From assembly GCF_041729615.1 (NCBI RefSeq), contig NZ_CP154874.1, positions 687,001 through 751,000 on the forward strand: a DNA stretch of 64,000 nt. The letters are read 5' to 3'. This stretch comes from Pseudomonas alcaligenes (lineage in GTDB: Bacteria; Pseudomonadota; Gammaproteobacteria; Pseudomonadales; Pseudomonadaceae). The position numbers and the translations under genes are program-made. Positions 35,086 to 43,584 of the stretch are shown in pieces (position 1 is the first letter of the stretch; the number at the start of each line of letters is the position of its first letter). The notes under the pieces were generated by a model. It was not told the DNA's origin and did no database searches. It saw only the letters and a list, made by a program, of their open reading frames with translations.

Positions 35086-35778
35086 CTAATCCTCCAGCTT
35101 GCGCAGAACGTAGGTACGCCACATGGCATAGCCCGGGAGGAAGTCACGATGGCCAATGACTCTGAACCCTGCCTCTTTGAACTCTGCTTCGATCTCCTCG
35201 CGCCTGACCACAAAACGATTTTGGTTCTTTCCTTCCAGCCCCTTCGCGGCCCGGCGACGTTCAAGGCGCTGACGCCGCCAGGACTTGTAATTTCCGTCTA
35301 CCCAAAGGGAGATGATCACACTGTCGCGCGTGACCCGGTGAAACTCTCGCAGGATGGCCAAACGGTGTTCTGCTGCTTCGATGTGATGGAGAAGCCGAAT
35401 GCAGAAGATGCAATCGACTGCGTTAGCTCCAAGATCAATGTCGAATGCAGAGGTTTGGAACGTCTTGATGCGCGCCACTATTTCGGAGGGCTGCCCGGCT
35501 CGGGCTGTGGCCAACATATCTGCCGAGTTATCTGCGGCCAGAATGACTCGATTCTTATTCTGCGCCAGCATTGGCCAGAAGCGCCCTGCGCCACAGGGCA
35601 GGTCTAACAACAGATTGGGCTCACCCGCGAGTCTCAATGCCTGCCGAGCTACCTGCAGGTCACGCCAATGTGATATGCGTCGAGCCAGCCCATCCTGATG
35701 CTTGTTCAGATATTCAACGGAGTGCTGGTGATCGTATTTGCGGGAAAATTCGAGCTCGATGGGGGTGTTTTTCGACAT
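35086..35778 (-). CDS. SAM-dependent methyltransferase of the ColRS locus
   Basis: A 230-residue class I methyltransferase: motif I is DLPCGAGRFWPML, the acidic loop ILAADNSADML, and CIFCIRLLHHIE, followed by a basic stretch (KSWRRQRLERRRAAKG) that may contact a membrane or nucleic-acid surface. In other pseudomonads a methyltransferase gene also follows colRS and precedes inaA. ATG at 35778 has AGGAGG 10 nt upstream. A ColR-type site lies 70 bp upstream. Substrate unknown; LPS or a lipid-linked sugar is a fair guess from the neighbours. Confidence 0.85.
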   Translation of the reverse strand: MSKNTPIELEFSRKYDHQHSVEYLNKHQDGLARRISHWRDLQVARQALRLAGEPNLLLDLPCGAGRFWPMLAQNKNRVILAADNSADMLATARAGQPSEIVARIKTFQTSAFDIDLGANAVDCIFCIRLLHHIEAAEHRLAILREFHRVTRDSVIISLWVDGNYKSWRRQRLERRRAAKGLEGKNQNRFVVRREEIEAEFKEAGFRVIGHRDFLPGYAMWRTYVLRKLED

Positions 35779-35817
35779 GGCCTGGCATCCTCCTGGGGAA
35801 TGCCCGCCACGATAGAA

Positions 35818-35839
35818 ACGGGGCCATGATGGCCCCGTC
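35818..35839 (-). terminator. Hairpin after colS
   Basis: A perfect palindromic stem ACGGGGCCAT/ATGGCCCCGT with a 1-2-nt turn lies between the colS stop and the methyltransferase gene; on the minus strand it is followed by TTCTATC, a weak U-rich tail. It may partly end the colRS transcript, leaving the downstream operon dependent on the ColR-controlled promoter. Confidence 0.5.
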
Positions 35840-35863
35840 AAAAGAATGTGAAAAAAGCGTCAA
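35836..35863 (-). promoter_or_regulatory. Predicted ColR-binding site upstream of the methyltransferase operon
   Basis: On the minus strand TTGACGCTTTTTTCAC occupies 35863-35848, a full match to the pattern reported for ColR in Pseudomonas putida, (T/C)(T/C)NA(C/G)NN(T/C)TTTTTCAC. A second TTGACG begins 22 bp further on (35841-35836). The identical 16-mer, with the same 22-bp second TTGACG, occurs at 37821-37848 on the plus strand. The site overlaps the last codons of colS. Confidence 0.8.
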
Positions 35864-37125
35864 GCTCGATTCTGCAACACCACCCTAAAGCAACTCCCAC
35901 TGGGGGGCAGCTCCTTAACACTGATAGTCCAACCTTGGTGTGAGCAGATTCGCTTAACCAAAGAGAGCCCAAGCCCCAATCCCTCACCTCGCGACTGCTC
36001 ACCGCGGACGAATGGTCGAAAAATTTGCTCATGCTGATCCTCGGGAATGCCCGCCCCACTGTCCTCTACGCGGAATGCGCCAGACTCGACGACCAGCCGG
36101 ACATACCCAGTCTCCGTGTAATGCCAAGCATTACGCAGCAGATTGGCCAGCACGGTGCGGAGTAGGGTCGGATTGTAGGCCCCCGAATCCAGCCCCTCAC
36201 TTTGAAACTCAAAGATCAAGCCCTTTTCGTGCATTAGCGGTTCCCAGTGCCTGACCTGCTCGTCCGCAATTTGCTGAAGGCTGCAACTGGCAGCAAACAC
36301 AGTGTCATTGCTTCTGGCCAGCTGCAGAAAGGTCTGGACCAGGTCCCGCATGTCCTCACTGGCTCGATTGATTCGAGCGAGCTGCTCACGCTGACGGGGT
36401 TCGAGAGGGGCTTGTTCAAGTAGCTCGCAAGAGCTAGCGATGACCATCAAGGGCGTACGCAGTTCGTGGCTTACGTCACTGGTGAAAAGCCTCTCCCGCT
36501 CGAGCGATTGGCGCAATTGGCCCAGCGTGCTGTCGAATGCTGCGGCCAGCTGTCCAACCTCGTCGTCGGCATACTCCGGGGCCAGCGGTGGGGCCAGTGG
36601 ATGCAATTGTTCGCGATGGCGCACTTGCTGAGCCAGCCTGCTGACAGGGGTCATGACCCTCTTTGCCATCAACAACCCCAGGCCCCAGGCCCCCACTACC
36701 GAAAGTAGAAAGCCGGCCAGCACCACACTGAACAGGGCTTTCTCGCGGGCCTCGAACTCATGTTGCTCCTGCACAAGCAAGTAGCGTTCGCCGTTGATGA
36801 TCTGCGTATAGGCATAGAAAGCCTGGTCACCATCGACGATCTCAGAGAAACCAGTTGATAAGTTGGCGTATTCATTTGGAAGCGCGTACCCAGCGATGCT
36901 GGATGCATAGAAGCGTGTGCTGGAGTCCAGACGAGGCGAATGACCATTACCCAGATCGTTCTGCAGGACCTCCTGAAGCTCGCGGTGCATCTCTTCAGAG
37001 ACCAGATGCTCTTCTATCAAATGCACAATGGCGACTATACCCAGAGCGAATACGCCGCTAACCAATGTCGTCATCAGTACGAAGGCCGCAACTATACGGC
37101 GCAGCAGTGGCTGCCTAGTGCGCAT
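35860..37125 (-). CDS. colS: Sensor histidine kinase ColS
   Basis: Inner-membrane sensor of the two-component pair, 421 residues. N-terminal transmembrane helix (about 12-36), a periplasmic domain to about 130 containing the ExxE-type metal-binding pattern EQHE at 120-123, a second helix (131-153), HAMP, the phospho-acceptor His220 in DVSHELRTPL and an HATPase domain (LRNAWHYTETGYV, DSGAGIPEDQ, GLGLGLSLV). ColS in relatives responds to excess zinc or iron. The ATG at 37125 has GGAGG close upstream and overlaps the colR stop by 11 bp. The name rests on locus order plus the two ColR-type sites. Confidence 0.85.
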   Translation of the reverse strand: MRTRQPLLRRIVAAFVLMTTLVSGVFALGIVAIVHLIEEHLVSEEMHRELQEVLQNDLGNGHSPRLDSSTRFYASSIAGYALPNEYANLSTGFSEIVDGDQAFYAYTQIINGERYLLVQEQHEFEAREKALFSVVLAGFLLSVVGAWGLGLLMAKRVMTPVSRLAQQVRHREQLHPLAPPLAPEYADDEVGQLAAAFDSTLGQLRQSLERERLFTSDVSHELRTPLMVIASSCELLEQAPLEPRQREQLARINRASEDMRDLVQTFLQLARSNDTVFAASCSLQQIADEQVRHWEPLMHEKGLIFEFQSEGLDSGAYNPTLLRTVLANLLRNAWHYTETGYVRLVVESGAFRVEDSGAGIPEDQHEQIFRPFVRGEQSRGEGLGLGLSLVKRICSHQGWTISVKELPPSGSCFRVVLQNRA

Positions 37126-37798
37126 TAGTATCCTCCGCCAATCGATAGCCCACTCCATGCTGGGTATGTAGCAGAGCTACGGAAAATGGCTTATCGATCA
37201 CCTGACGCAACTGGTGGATGTGGCTGCGCAAGCTATCGCTGTCTGGACAATTATCGCCCCAGAGCGCCTCTTCTAATGACTCCCTACGCACTACTGCAGG
37301 ACTTCTCTGCATCAGTACTTCAAGCAGCTTCATACCAAGCGGGTTGAGCTTCAGTGGCTTTCCCGCCCGGGTGATGCTCAGGGTGTCGAGGTCATAGACT
37401 AGGTCAGCGACTTGCAGCAGGCGCTTACGTTTGCCATGCGCGCGACGGAGGATGGCTTCTATACGAGCCACTAGCTCGGAAAGTGCAAAAGGTTTGATCA
37501 GATAATCGTCGGCCCCGGCACGCAAACCATGCAGACGATCATCCAGAGCATCCCGGGCAGTCAGCATGAGGATGGGGATGTCACTTCGCGCCTCTTCTCG
37601 CAAGCGCCGGCAAAGCTGGAGCCCATCAATGCCAGGCAGCATGATATCCAGCACGATAAGGTCGAAGGGTTGGCTAGTGGCCAGATGCAATCCACTCAAC
37701 CCGTCTTGAGCGCAATCTACGGTGTACCCCTTGAGCTCAAGGTAATCCAGCACATTGGCAAGAATGTCCCGATTGTCTTCGATCACCAGAACGCGCAT
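37115..37798 (-). CDS. colR: Response regulator ColR (OmpR/PhoB family)
   Basis: A 227-residue OmpR-type regulator: receiver domain with the acidic pair in VIEDN, phospho-acceptor Asp51 in VLDIMLPGIDG, and Lys of YLIKPF; C-terminal winged helix with RREEAL-type recognition region (VVRRESLEEALWG ... RSHIHQLRQVID). Length equals that of known ColR. It should activate the flanking operons from the two 16-bp sites. The ATG at 37798 is the classical MRVLVIEDN start; the ribosome-binding site is weak. It is divergent from the LTA-synthase-like gene, 107 bp away. Confidence 0.87.
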   Translation of the reverse strand: MRVLVIEDNRDILANVLDYLELKGYTVDCAQDGLSGLHLATSQPFDLIVLDIMLPGIDGLQLCRRLREEARSDIPILMLTARDALDDRLHGLRAGADDYLIKPFALSELVARIEAILRRAHGKRKRLLQVADLVYDLDTLSITRAGKPLKLNPLGMKLLEVLMQRSPAVVRRESLEEALWGDNCPDSDSLRSHIHQLRQVIDKPFSVALLHTQHGVGYRLAEDTNAH

Positions 37799-37820
37799 AG
37801 GCGATATCTCTACACATGAA

Positions 37821-37858
37821 TTGACGCTTTTTTCACATCCCGTTGACGTGCTTCTCAC
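37821..37858 (+). promoter_or_regulatory. Predicted ColR-binding site upstream of the LTA-synthase-like gene
   Basis: TTGACGCTTTTTTCAC (37821-37836) fits the published ColR consensus at every position. A degenerate second copy, TTGACGTGCTTCTCAC, starts 22 bp later (37843-37858). It lies in the 107-bp divergent gap, 70 bp before the target ATG and 23 bp from the colR start, so it could drive the plus-strand operon and also tune colR itself. The same 16-mer occurs at 35848-35863. Confidence 0.82.
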
Positions 37859-37905
37859 GCTCACACCAGCAGACTGCGGCTCGTTTACTCCAGCAGGATC
37901 ATACG

Positions 37906-39864
37906 ATGCCACAGCTTCGATACGCACAACCGAGATATCTGAGTCTGCTCTTGGGGAGCTGGCTTTTGGTGTTCTTCATTACACGCACCGTACTGCTATT
38001 GTCCCATTTGGCTGATGCAGATGCAGGTGCCTTGGATTTTCTGCGCCTATACGCCATCGGCTTGGTCTATGACCTGAGCTTCCTGCTTTATGCGGCATTG
38101 CCTCTGGCTCTCTATCTGCTGCTCTGCCCGAATCGCTTCTGGCGAAGCTTGACCCACAGAGCCGTTCTCTGTGCACTCACCAGCATCAGCCTGTTTGCCA
38201 TGTTGTTCACTGCAGTGGCCGAATGGCTGTTCTGGGACGAGTTTGGCGTACGTTTCAACTTCATTGCGGTGGACTATCTGGTCTACTCCGAGGAAGTGAT
38301 CAACAATATTCTTGAGTCCTACCCAATCTATCCGCTACTTGCACTGCTGGCCGCTCTGGCGATCGGTGTCACCGTAGCGCTCAAGCGACCACTGTCTGCA
38401 GTGTTTAATGCGGAGCCACAGCCAAAATCTAAAGCCCTATTATTCTTTGGCTCCCTTGCTCTGGCATCTTGCAGCGTCAGCCTGGTCATTGGCCAAGATT
38501 ATCCGCTTGGCATGGGGGGCAATGTTTACCAGCGAGAGCTCGCTAGTAACGGTCCCTTTCAGTTTTTTGCCGCGTTTCGCAACAATGAGCTGGACTACCG
38601 ACGTTTCTATTCGACCTTACCGGATGAGCGTGCAGGCCAATTGCTGCGTGAAGAGATTAGCGAAGCGAATGCTCGGTTCGTCGGTGAGGATCCGCTCGAT
38701 ATTCGTCGTGTCATCGACAATCCAGGCCAGGAACAGCGGCGCAATGTCATCCTGGTGACTATTGAAAGCTTAAGCGCTAAGTACTTGGGGAGCTTTGGTG
38801 ATCCGCGCCATCTGACGCCTAATCTTGACCAGCTTCGCAGCAATAGCTTGTTCTTCAATAACTTCTATGCCACCGGCACTCGGACTGATCGCGGGCTAGA
38901 AGCCATTACCCTATCTATCCCGCCGACCCCGGGACGCTCAATCGTCAAGCGTATTGGTCGCGAATCCGGCTATGCCAGCCTTGGGCAACAACTTCAGGCC
39001 AAGGGCTACGACAGCGTTTTCCTCTACGGAGGTCGCGGCTACTTCGACAACATGAATGCTTTCTTTGGCGGTAATGGTTATCGCATTGTCGACCAGAGCA
39101 GTGTGGCTGAGGAGGACATGCAATTTCAGAATGCCTGGGGCATGGCCGATGAAGACCTCTATATACAGGCATTGAAGGTTGCGGACCAAGATTATGCTGC
39201 TAACAAGCCATTCTTCTTACAGCTGATGACGACATCTAACCACAGGCCTTACACCTATCCCGATGGTCGTATCGACATTCCTTCTGGAGAGGGGCGCGAG
39301 GGCGCAGTCAAGTACACCGACTATGCAATCGGCCAGTTCCTTGCGCAGGCACGCCAAAAACCCTGGTTCAACAATAGCGTGATCATCTTCGTGGCTGATC
39401 ACACGGCTGGAAGTGCAGGTAAGGAGGATCTGCCTGTAGCTAACTATCACATCCCGCTATTTATTCTGGCACCGGGGCTGCTTACTCCCAGAGAGGTGTC
39501 AACGCTGGCAAGCCAGGTTGATATTGCCCCAACTCTGCTAGGCCTACTCAATATCGACTATGTGTCGACTTTCTACGGGCGCAACGTACTTGCCGACGAG
39601 ACTCGGCCAGGTCGCGCCCTACTTGGTAACTATCAACATCTGGGGCTATTCGATGGACGGGACCTGGCCATCTTGAGTCCGCGCCAGGGAATGCGGAAGC
39701 ATAGCGACGCGCTGGGCCTAAGTCGCGAGCAAGAAGTAGACAAACAAGATCAGTTGCTAAGTCGGAACATTGCGTACTACCAGGGAGCCAGCCATGCGTT
39801 TGCCAAGCATCTGATTGCCTGGCGTGCGCAACCTGCCGAAGCCACAAATCTCAGCAAGCGCTAG
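37906..39864 (+). CDS. LTA synthase-like sulfatase-family transferase
   Basis: A 652-residue membrane enzyme: five transmembrane helices (about 12-33, 47-72, 88-108, 142-160 and 178-196), a linker, then a periplasmic alkaline-phosphatase/sulfatase-type domain. Metal ligand Glu287 is in VTIES, the probable nucleophile Thr327 in ATGTRTDRGLEA, and FVADHTA carries further metal ligands. Such enzymes move phosphoglycerol or phosphoethanolamine from phospholipids to sugars or lipid A, releasing diacylglycerol. The ATG at 37906 has AGGAT 7 nt upstream. A ColR-type site lies 70 bp upstream. Acceptor and donor are not determined; EptA/OpgE-like roles are candidates. Confidence 0.88.
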   Translation: MPQLRYAQPRYLSLLLGSWLLVFFITRTVLLLSHLADADAGALDFLRLYAIGLVYDLSFLLYAALPLALYLLLCPNRFWRSLTHRAVLCALTSISLFAMLFTAVAEWLFWDEFGVRFNFIAVDYLVYSEEVINNILESYPIYPLLALLAALAIGVTVALKRPLSAVFNAEPQPKSKALLFFGSLALASCSVSLVIGQDYPLGMGGNVYQRELASNGPFQFFAAFRNNELDYRRFYSTLPDERAGQLLREEISEANARFVGEDPLDIRRVIDNPGQEQRRNVILVTIESLSAKYLGSFGDPRHLTPNLDQLRSNSLFFNNFYATGTRTDRGLEAITLSIPPTPGRSIVKRIGRESGYASLGQQLQAKGYDSVFLYGGRGYFDNMNAFFGGNGYRIVDQSSVAEEDMQFQNAWGMADEDLYIQALKVADQDYAANKPFFLQLMTTSNHRPYTYPDGRIDIPSGEGREGAVKYTDYAIGQFLAQARQKPWFNNSVIIFVADHTAGSAGKEDLPVANYHIPLFILAPGLLTPREVSTLASQVDIAPTLLGLLNIDYVSTFYGRNVLADETRPGRALLGNYQHLGLFDGRDLAILSPRQGMRKHSDALGLSREQEVDKQDQLLSRNIAYYQGASHAFAKHLIAWRAQPAEATNLSKR

Positions 39865-39920
39865 CCGCCAACCCAGTCATCTCGGTGCCACTAGAGGTGG
39901 CTCCGCATTAGAGTGCATCC

Positions 39921-40640
39921 ATGATATCGCGACCGTTCAACTTCACTCTTGCTCTCACTATTCCAATAGCGCTGATGGGGCTTCTTTTATTAGTCGACCC
40001 AGCTCCGCTGGACTTCGCCCTGGCTCGTTTATTTTATACGCCAGGTGAAGGTTTCATTGGAAAGCACAGCTTTTGGCTTGAGGACATACTGCATGATCGT
40101 GCGAAACAAGCGGTAATACTGCTAGGCGTACTCGCAATAACTGGCTTTATCCTAAGCCTGCTGCCCACGCGCTTGCGTAGCCGGCGACAACAACTAGGCT
40201 ACCTCGTTCTGGCTCTAGGACTGTCCACCAGTATTGTAAGTCCGTTGAAAACACTGACCGGTGTGCAGTGCCCCTGGAGTCTCAGTGAGTTTGGCGGCCA
40301 TGAGGTCTTCACGCCCCTCCTCGGCAAAAGAGCTCCGACTGCCGAACCCGGTCGCTGCTGGCCAGGAGGGCATGCATCGGCAGGCTTTTCCTTACTTGCA
40401 TTCTTCTTTGCATTACGGGATAGGAACCCGCGACTCGCTGGTGCAGCGTTAGTCGGGGCGTTAGCTCTAGGAACAGTATTCTCGGTGGGTCGAATGATGC
40501 AGGGTGCTCATTTTCTATCCCACAATCTGTGGACCCTGCTGTTCGATTGGGTGATCTGTCTGCTCTGCTATCGCCTGATACTTTATCGCCCTGCTAGAGA
40601 ATGCAGTGAATCACGGACTTATAGCCTAGAAGGGGCTTGA
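39921..40640 (+). CDS. PAP2-family membrane phosphatase
   Basis: A 239-residue six-helix protein with the PAP2 fold. The usual motif pieces are Lys110 (KTLTGVQCP), PGGHASAGF with His151, and GRMMQGAHFLSH with Arg191 and His197. Two standard positions differ: Cys117 stands where Arg of the first motif is expected, and His201 where the last Asp would be. Substrates in this family include phosphatidate, undecaprenyl pyrophosphate and lipid A phosphates. It follows the LTA-synthase-like gene by 56 bp and is probably co-transcribed from the ColR-controlled promoter. Confidence 0.85.
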   Translation: MISRPFNFTLALTIPIALMGLLLLVDPAPLDFALARLFYTPGEGFIGKHSFWLEDILHDRAKQAVILLGVLAITGFILSLLPTRLRSRRQQLGYLVLALGLSTSIVSPLKTLTGVQCPWSLSEFGGHEVFTPLLGKRAPTAEPGRCWPGGHASAGFSLLAFFFALRDRNPRLAGAALVGALALGTVFSVGRMMQGAHFLSHNLWTLLFDWVICLLCYRLILYRPARECSESRTYSLEGA

Positions 40641-40796
40641 GCCCCCAATAGCTTAACGTTGGAGGTCCGCTTTTGGCCGTAAGCTGCCCCTGACCTCAGG
40701 TGGAACATCGACCCACGCCGACCGGAATACCACTCCGTGCCAAGGCAACATGATTTGGGCGCCGGCCGATGCATCGCTCGGCGGGTAGGCCCTCGG
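40641..40796. other. Gap between PAP2 gene and convergent LysR gene
   Basis: Short convergent gap with no gene. Base composition returns to the high-GC average here, marking the right edge of the ColRS island. Confidence 0.4.
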
Positions 40797-41726
40797 CTAC
40801 ACGCCCTGCGCCTCGCTCAAGCCAATTCGCGGCGCATGCTCTGCCGCCAGCTCCACCACCCAATCGATGAAAACCCGCAGCTTGGCGCTGACATGCCGGT
40901 TGGGCGGGTAGGCCAGGTAGAGCGGCATCGGCTCCAGTTGCCAGTCCTCGAACAGCGGCAGCAGCGCCCCGCTCGCCCGGTGGGCCTTGGCCATGTATTC
41001 CGGTAGCCAGAGGATGCCCAGACCGGCCAGGCCGGCGGCGAGGTAGGCGTTGCCGTCGTCCACCGCCAGCGCCTGGCGGCCCTGCAGGGCGATGCGCTCG
41101 TCGCCGCGCCGCATGATGCCGGAGAACGCCTGACGAGTGCGGGCGCCGAGGAAGCTGACGATCTGCTGCCCCGCCAGTTCGCTCGGGTGAGCGGGCACGC
41201 CGGCGCGTGCCAGGTAGCCGGGCGCCGCGTACACGCCGATGCGCAGGTCGCCCACATGCCGGGCCACCAGCGACTGGTCGGTGATGGCGCCGCCGCGGAC
41301 CACGCAGTCCACGTTGTCGCCGACCAGGTCGACATGGCGGTCGCTGACGCCCAGGTCGAGCTGGATCTCCGGGTAGCGCTCGTGAAAGGCCGGCAGCGCC
41401 GGGATCAGGATCAGGCTGGCGAAGGGGCTGGGCACGTCCACCCGCAGGCGGCCGCGCGGCGCGCTGGCGGCGGCGGACAGGCTGGTCTCGGCGTCGTCCA
41501 TGTCGGCCAGCAGGCGGATCACCCGCTCGTAGTAGGCGGCGCCGTCGGCGGTGACATTGACTCTGCGCGTGGTGCGGTTGAGCAGGCGCACGCGCAGCCT
41601 TGCCTCAAGCTGCTGTACCAGTTGGGTGACGCTAGTCTTGCTCATGTGCAGGGTGTCGGCGGCCTTGGTGAAGCTGCCGGTTTCCACCACGCGGGCGAAG
41701 GCCTGCATCGCATCGAAACGGTCCAT
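40797..41726 (-). CDS. LysR-family transcriptional regulator
   Basis: A 309-residue LysR regulator: N-terminal winged helix (MDRFDAMQAFARVVETGSFTKAADTLHMSKTSVTQLVQQLE) and a C-terminal two-lobe effector domain. It belongs to the subgroup with short hinge and MDRFDAM start, often controlling the divergent neighbour. ATG at 41726 has GGGAG 7 nt upstream. Its divergent partner is a RidA-like gene 115 bp away, so that is the likely target. The frame is open upstream but the usual start is as given. Confidence 0.92.
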   Translation of the reverse strand: MDRFDAMQAFARVVETGSFTKAADTLHMSKTSVTQLVQQLEARLRVRLLNRTTRRVNVTADGAAYYERVIRLLADMDDAETSLSAAASAPRGRLRVDVPSPFASLILIPALPAFHERYPEIQLDLGVSDRHVDLVGDNVDCVVRGGAITDQSLVARHVGDLRIGVYAAPGYLARAGVPAHPSELAGQQIVSFLGARTRQAFSGIMRRGDERIALQGRQALAVDDGNAYLAAGLAGLGILWLPEYMAKAHRASGALLPLFEDWQLEPMPLYLAYPPNRHVSAKLRVFIDWVVELAAEHAPRIGLSEAQGV

Positions 41727-41841
41727 CGCGACTCCCGATTGTTTGGATTCTACAAACAGTGATGGACAGTGTTGCGCGTTTATCGGGTTGGCGCACGCGC
41801 CTAGAGTCGCTCCATCGATAACCACCGATGGAGAGAGACCG

Positions 41842-42234
41842 ATGACAACCCGTGATGTGATTTTCCCGCCCGACCGCCATGCCCTGTACGAGCTGCACCG
41901 CTATTCGCCGGCGATTCGCTCCAATGGCTTCCTGTTCGTCTCCGGCCAGGTCGGCAGCCGCAAGGATGGCTCGGCCGAACCGGACCTCGCGGCCCGGGTA
42001 CGCCTGGCCTTTGCCAACCTCAACGCGATCCTGGCCGAGGCCGGCAGCAGCTTCGATGATGTGGTCGACACGACCATCTTCATGGTCGATCCCGACTCCA
42101 AATTCGAGACCATCTGGGAAGTAGCGGCCGAGTTCTGGGGCGAAGCGCCCTACCCGACGGTGACCGCTCTCGGCGTGACCTGGCTGTCCGGCTTCGACTT
42201 CGAGATCAAGGTGATCGCCAGGCTGCCGCAGTAG
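41842..42234 (+). CDS. RidA/YER057c-family protein
   Basis: A 130-residue Rid-family protein (VSGQVGSRKDG, LNAILAEAGSSFDDVVDTTIFM, PYPTVTALGV, EIKVIARLPQ). Archetypal RidA deaminates reactive enamine/imine intermediates with a conserved Arg; here an Arg is present in VIARL near the C terminus, though the subfamily differs from RidA itself. ATG at 41842 has a GGAGAGAGA stretch upstream. Divergent from the LysR gene and probably controlled by it. Confidence 0.86.
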   Translation: MTTRDVIFPPDRHALYELHRYSPAIRSNGFLFVSGQVGSRKDGSAEPDLAARVRLAFANLNAILAEAGSSFDDVVDTTIFMVDPDSKFETIWEVAAEFWGEAPYPTVTALGVTWLSGFDFEIKVIARLPQ

Positions 42235-42246
42235 GCCTGCAGCAAA

Positions 42247-42274
42247 AAGCCCCCGGTATGGCGACCGAGGGCTT
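42247..42274. terminator. Terminator between ridA-like and DUF1285 genes
   Basis: Stem AAGCCCCCGGT (42247-42257) / ACCGAGGGCTT (42264-42274), one mismatch, 6-nt loop. A-rich bases precede it and T bases end the right arm, so it could serve both convergent genes. Confidence 0.7.
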
Positions 42275-42300
42275 CTGGCGATACGCGCGAAAGCGCGGAG

Positions 42301-42870
42301 CTATTCCGGCTGCAACCCGATGGGGAAGAATTCGCCGCCGCTCCAGACGCCCAGCCAGGTCTGTCCGTCGATCTGCCGCTCCACAGCCAGGTCGACCAGC
42401 TGGTAAAACACGTTGCGGTGCACCAGCGCCTCCAGGTTGCGCCGCACATGCAGGTAGGGCGACGGCTCCTGAGTCGCGGGGTCTATCTCGACTCGCAGCG
42501 GGTGCTCGGCGCCGGCCTCCACCTCTTCGTCGACATTGGTGGTGAAACGCAGCAACTGCCCTTCACCCTCGCCTTCCGCCTGCAGGGTCACGGCCACGAA
42601 GGGCGCGTCGTCTACGACGATGCCGACCTTCTCCACCGGGGTGACCAGGAAGTACTTGTCGTCATCGCGGCGGATGATGGTGGAGAACAGCTTGACCATC
42701 GGCTTGCGCCCGATCGGCGTGCCCAGGTAGTACCAGGTGCCGTCACGGGCGATGCGCATGTCGATGTCGCCGCAGAAATCCGGGTTCCACAGATGCACCG
42801 GCGGCAGGCCCTTGCCCTCGCCCTTGGGAATCTGCACCAGCAGGTCGCCGGCCTTGCCCGGATCGGTCAT
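42301..42870 (-). CDS. DUF1285 protein
   Basis: A 189-residue soluble protein of the DUF1285 family, recognisable from [33 protein letters not shown] and the C-terminal [14 protein letters not shown]. The fold is known in structural genomics but the function is not. No membrane helix or signal peptide. It lies 36 bp downstream of the DUF4823 lipoprotein gene on the same strand, so they may form an operon. Confidence 0.88.
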   Translation of the reverse strand: MTDPGKAGDLLVQIPKGEGKGLPPVHLWNPDFCGDIDMRIARDGTWYYLGTPIGRKPMVKLFSTIIRRDDDKYFLVTPVEKVGIVVDDAPFVAVTLQAEGEGEGQLLRFTTNVDEEVEAGAEHPLRVEIDPATQEPSPYLHVRRNLEALVHRNVFYQLVDLAVERQIDGQTWLGVWSGGEFFPIGLQPE

Positions 42871-42906
42871 GCGTGTCTCTCCTCGTGTCCAGCCGCCAGT
42901 ATGGCG

Positions 42907-43512
42907 CTACCGCGGGCTGACGCCCAGCAGGGTGCGGGCATACTGCTCGAAGGGGGCGCGCAGCTGGTCGGCCGGCTGGTTGTCGTAGAACGTCAGGATT
43001 CCGCCACGATTGCGGATGCGCGCGGTATCCACCAGATAGCGGGTGTTGGTCTCGATCAGCATCAGCTGCAGCACACCGCTGTCGACGCCGAGGCGGTCGA
43101 GGGCCTCCTCGTCCTCCCACTCCTCCACCGTGCCGATGCGGTCGTCGGCGTCGGCGAAGCGGGTGTAGAGCAGGTAGTGGGCGCCGGCGGTACGCGCCTC
43201 ATTCATCGCCTCGTCCAGGCCTAGCGGCGTCGGCGAGCGACGCACCAACGGGAAGTACTCGACGAAGGCCTTGAAGGCCTCGTCGGCCACCACGTTGGGC
43301 CGCGGCGACGCGCCGCCGGGCGGATTGTAGTGGCTCTGCGCGATGTACACGAAGGAGTCGGCCTGCAACCGCCAGGAGGCGGAGCGGCGGGTGTCGCTGT
43401 GATCCAGCACGCCGGCATCGCGCAGGTGGTATTCGGCGCCGGCGGCCAGGTCGCTGGTCTTCATGCAGCCACCGAGCGCACACAGCGCCAGCAGCAGAAT
43501 CAGGCTACGCAT
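42907..43512 (-). CDS. DUF4823-type lipoprotein
   Basis: A 201-residue lipoprotein: signal peptide with lipobox LGGC, Cys16 lipidated, followed by MKTS (no Asp+2, so outer-membrane destination is likely). The mature part is a soluble domain with SARHDRR-like charge pattern and RNRGGILTFYDNQPADQLRAPFEQYARTLLG at the end, as in DUF4823. Function unknown. ATG at 43512 has GGAGG 8 nt upstream; an in-frame start 16 codons earlier is less likely because it would spoil the signal peptide. Confidence 0.83.
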   Translation of the reverse strand: MRSLILLLALCALGGCMKTSDLAAGAEYHLRDAGVLDHSDTRRSASWRLQADSFVYIAQSHYNPPGGASPRPNVVADEAFKAFVEYFPLVRRSPTPLGLDEAMNEARTAGAHYLLYTRFADADDRIGTVEEWEDEEALDRLGVDSGVLQLMLIETNTRYLVDTARIRNRGGILTFYDNQPADQLRAPFEQYARTLLGVSPR

Positions 43513-43584
43513 TGCAGTTCCTCCCTGCCGGTGACGGAAAACCGGCGGATAGAGAGACATAGCAGCTTCCGCGCCAACCCTGCC

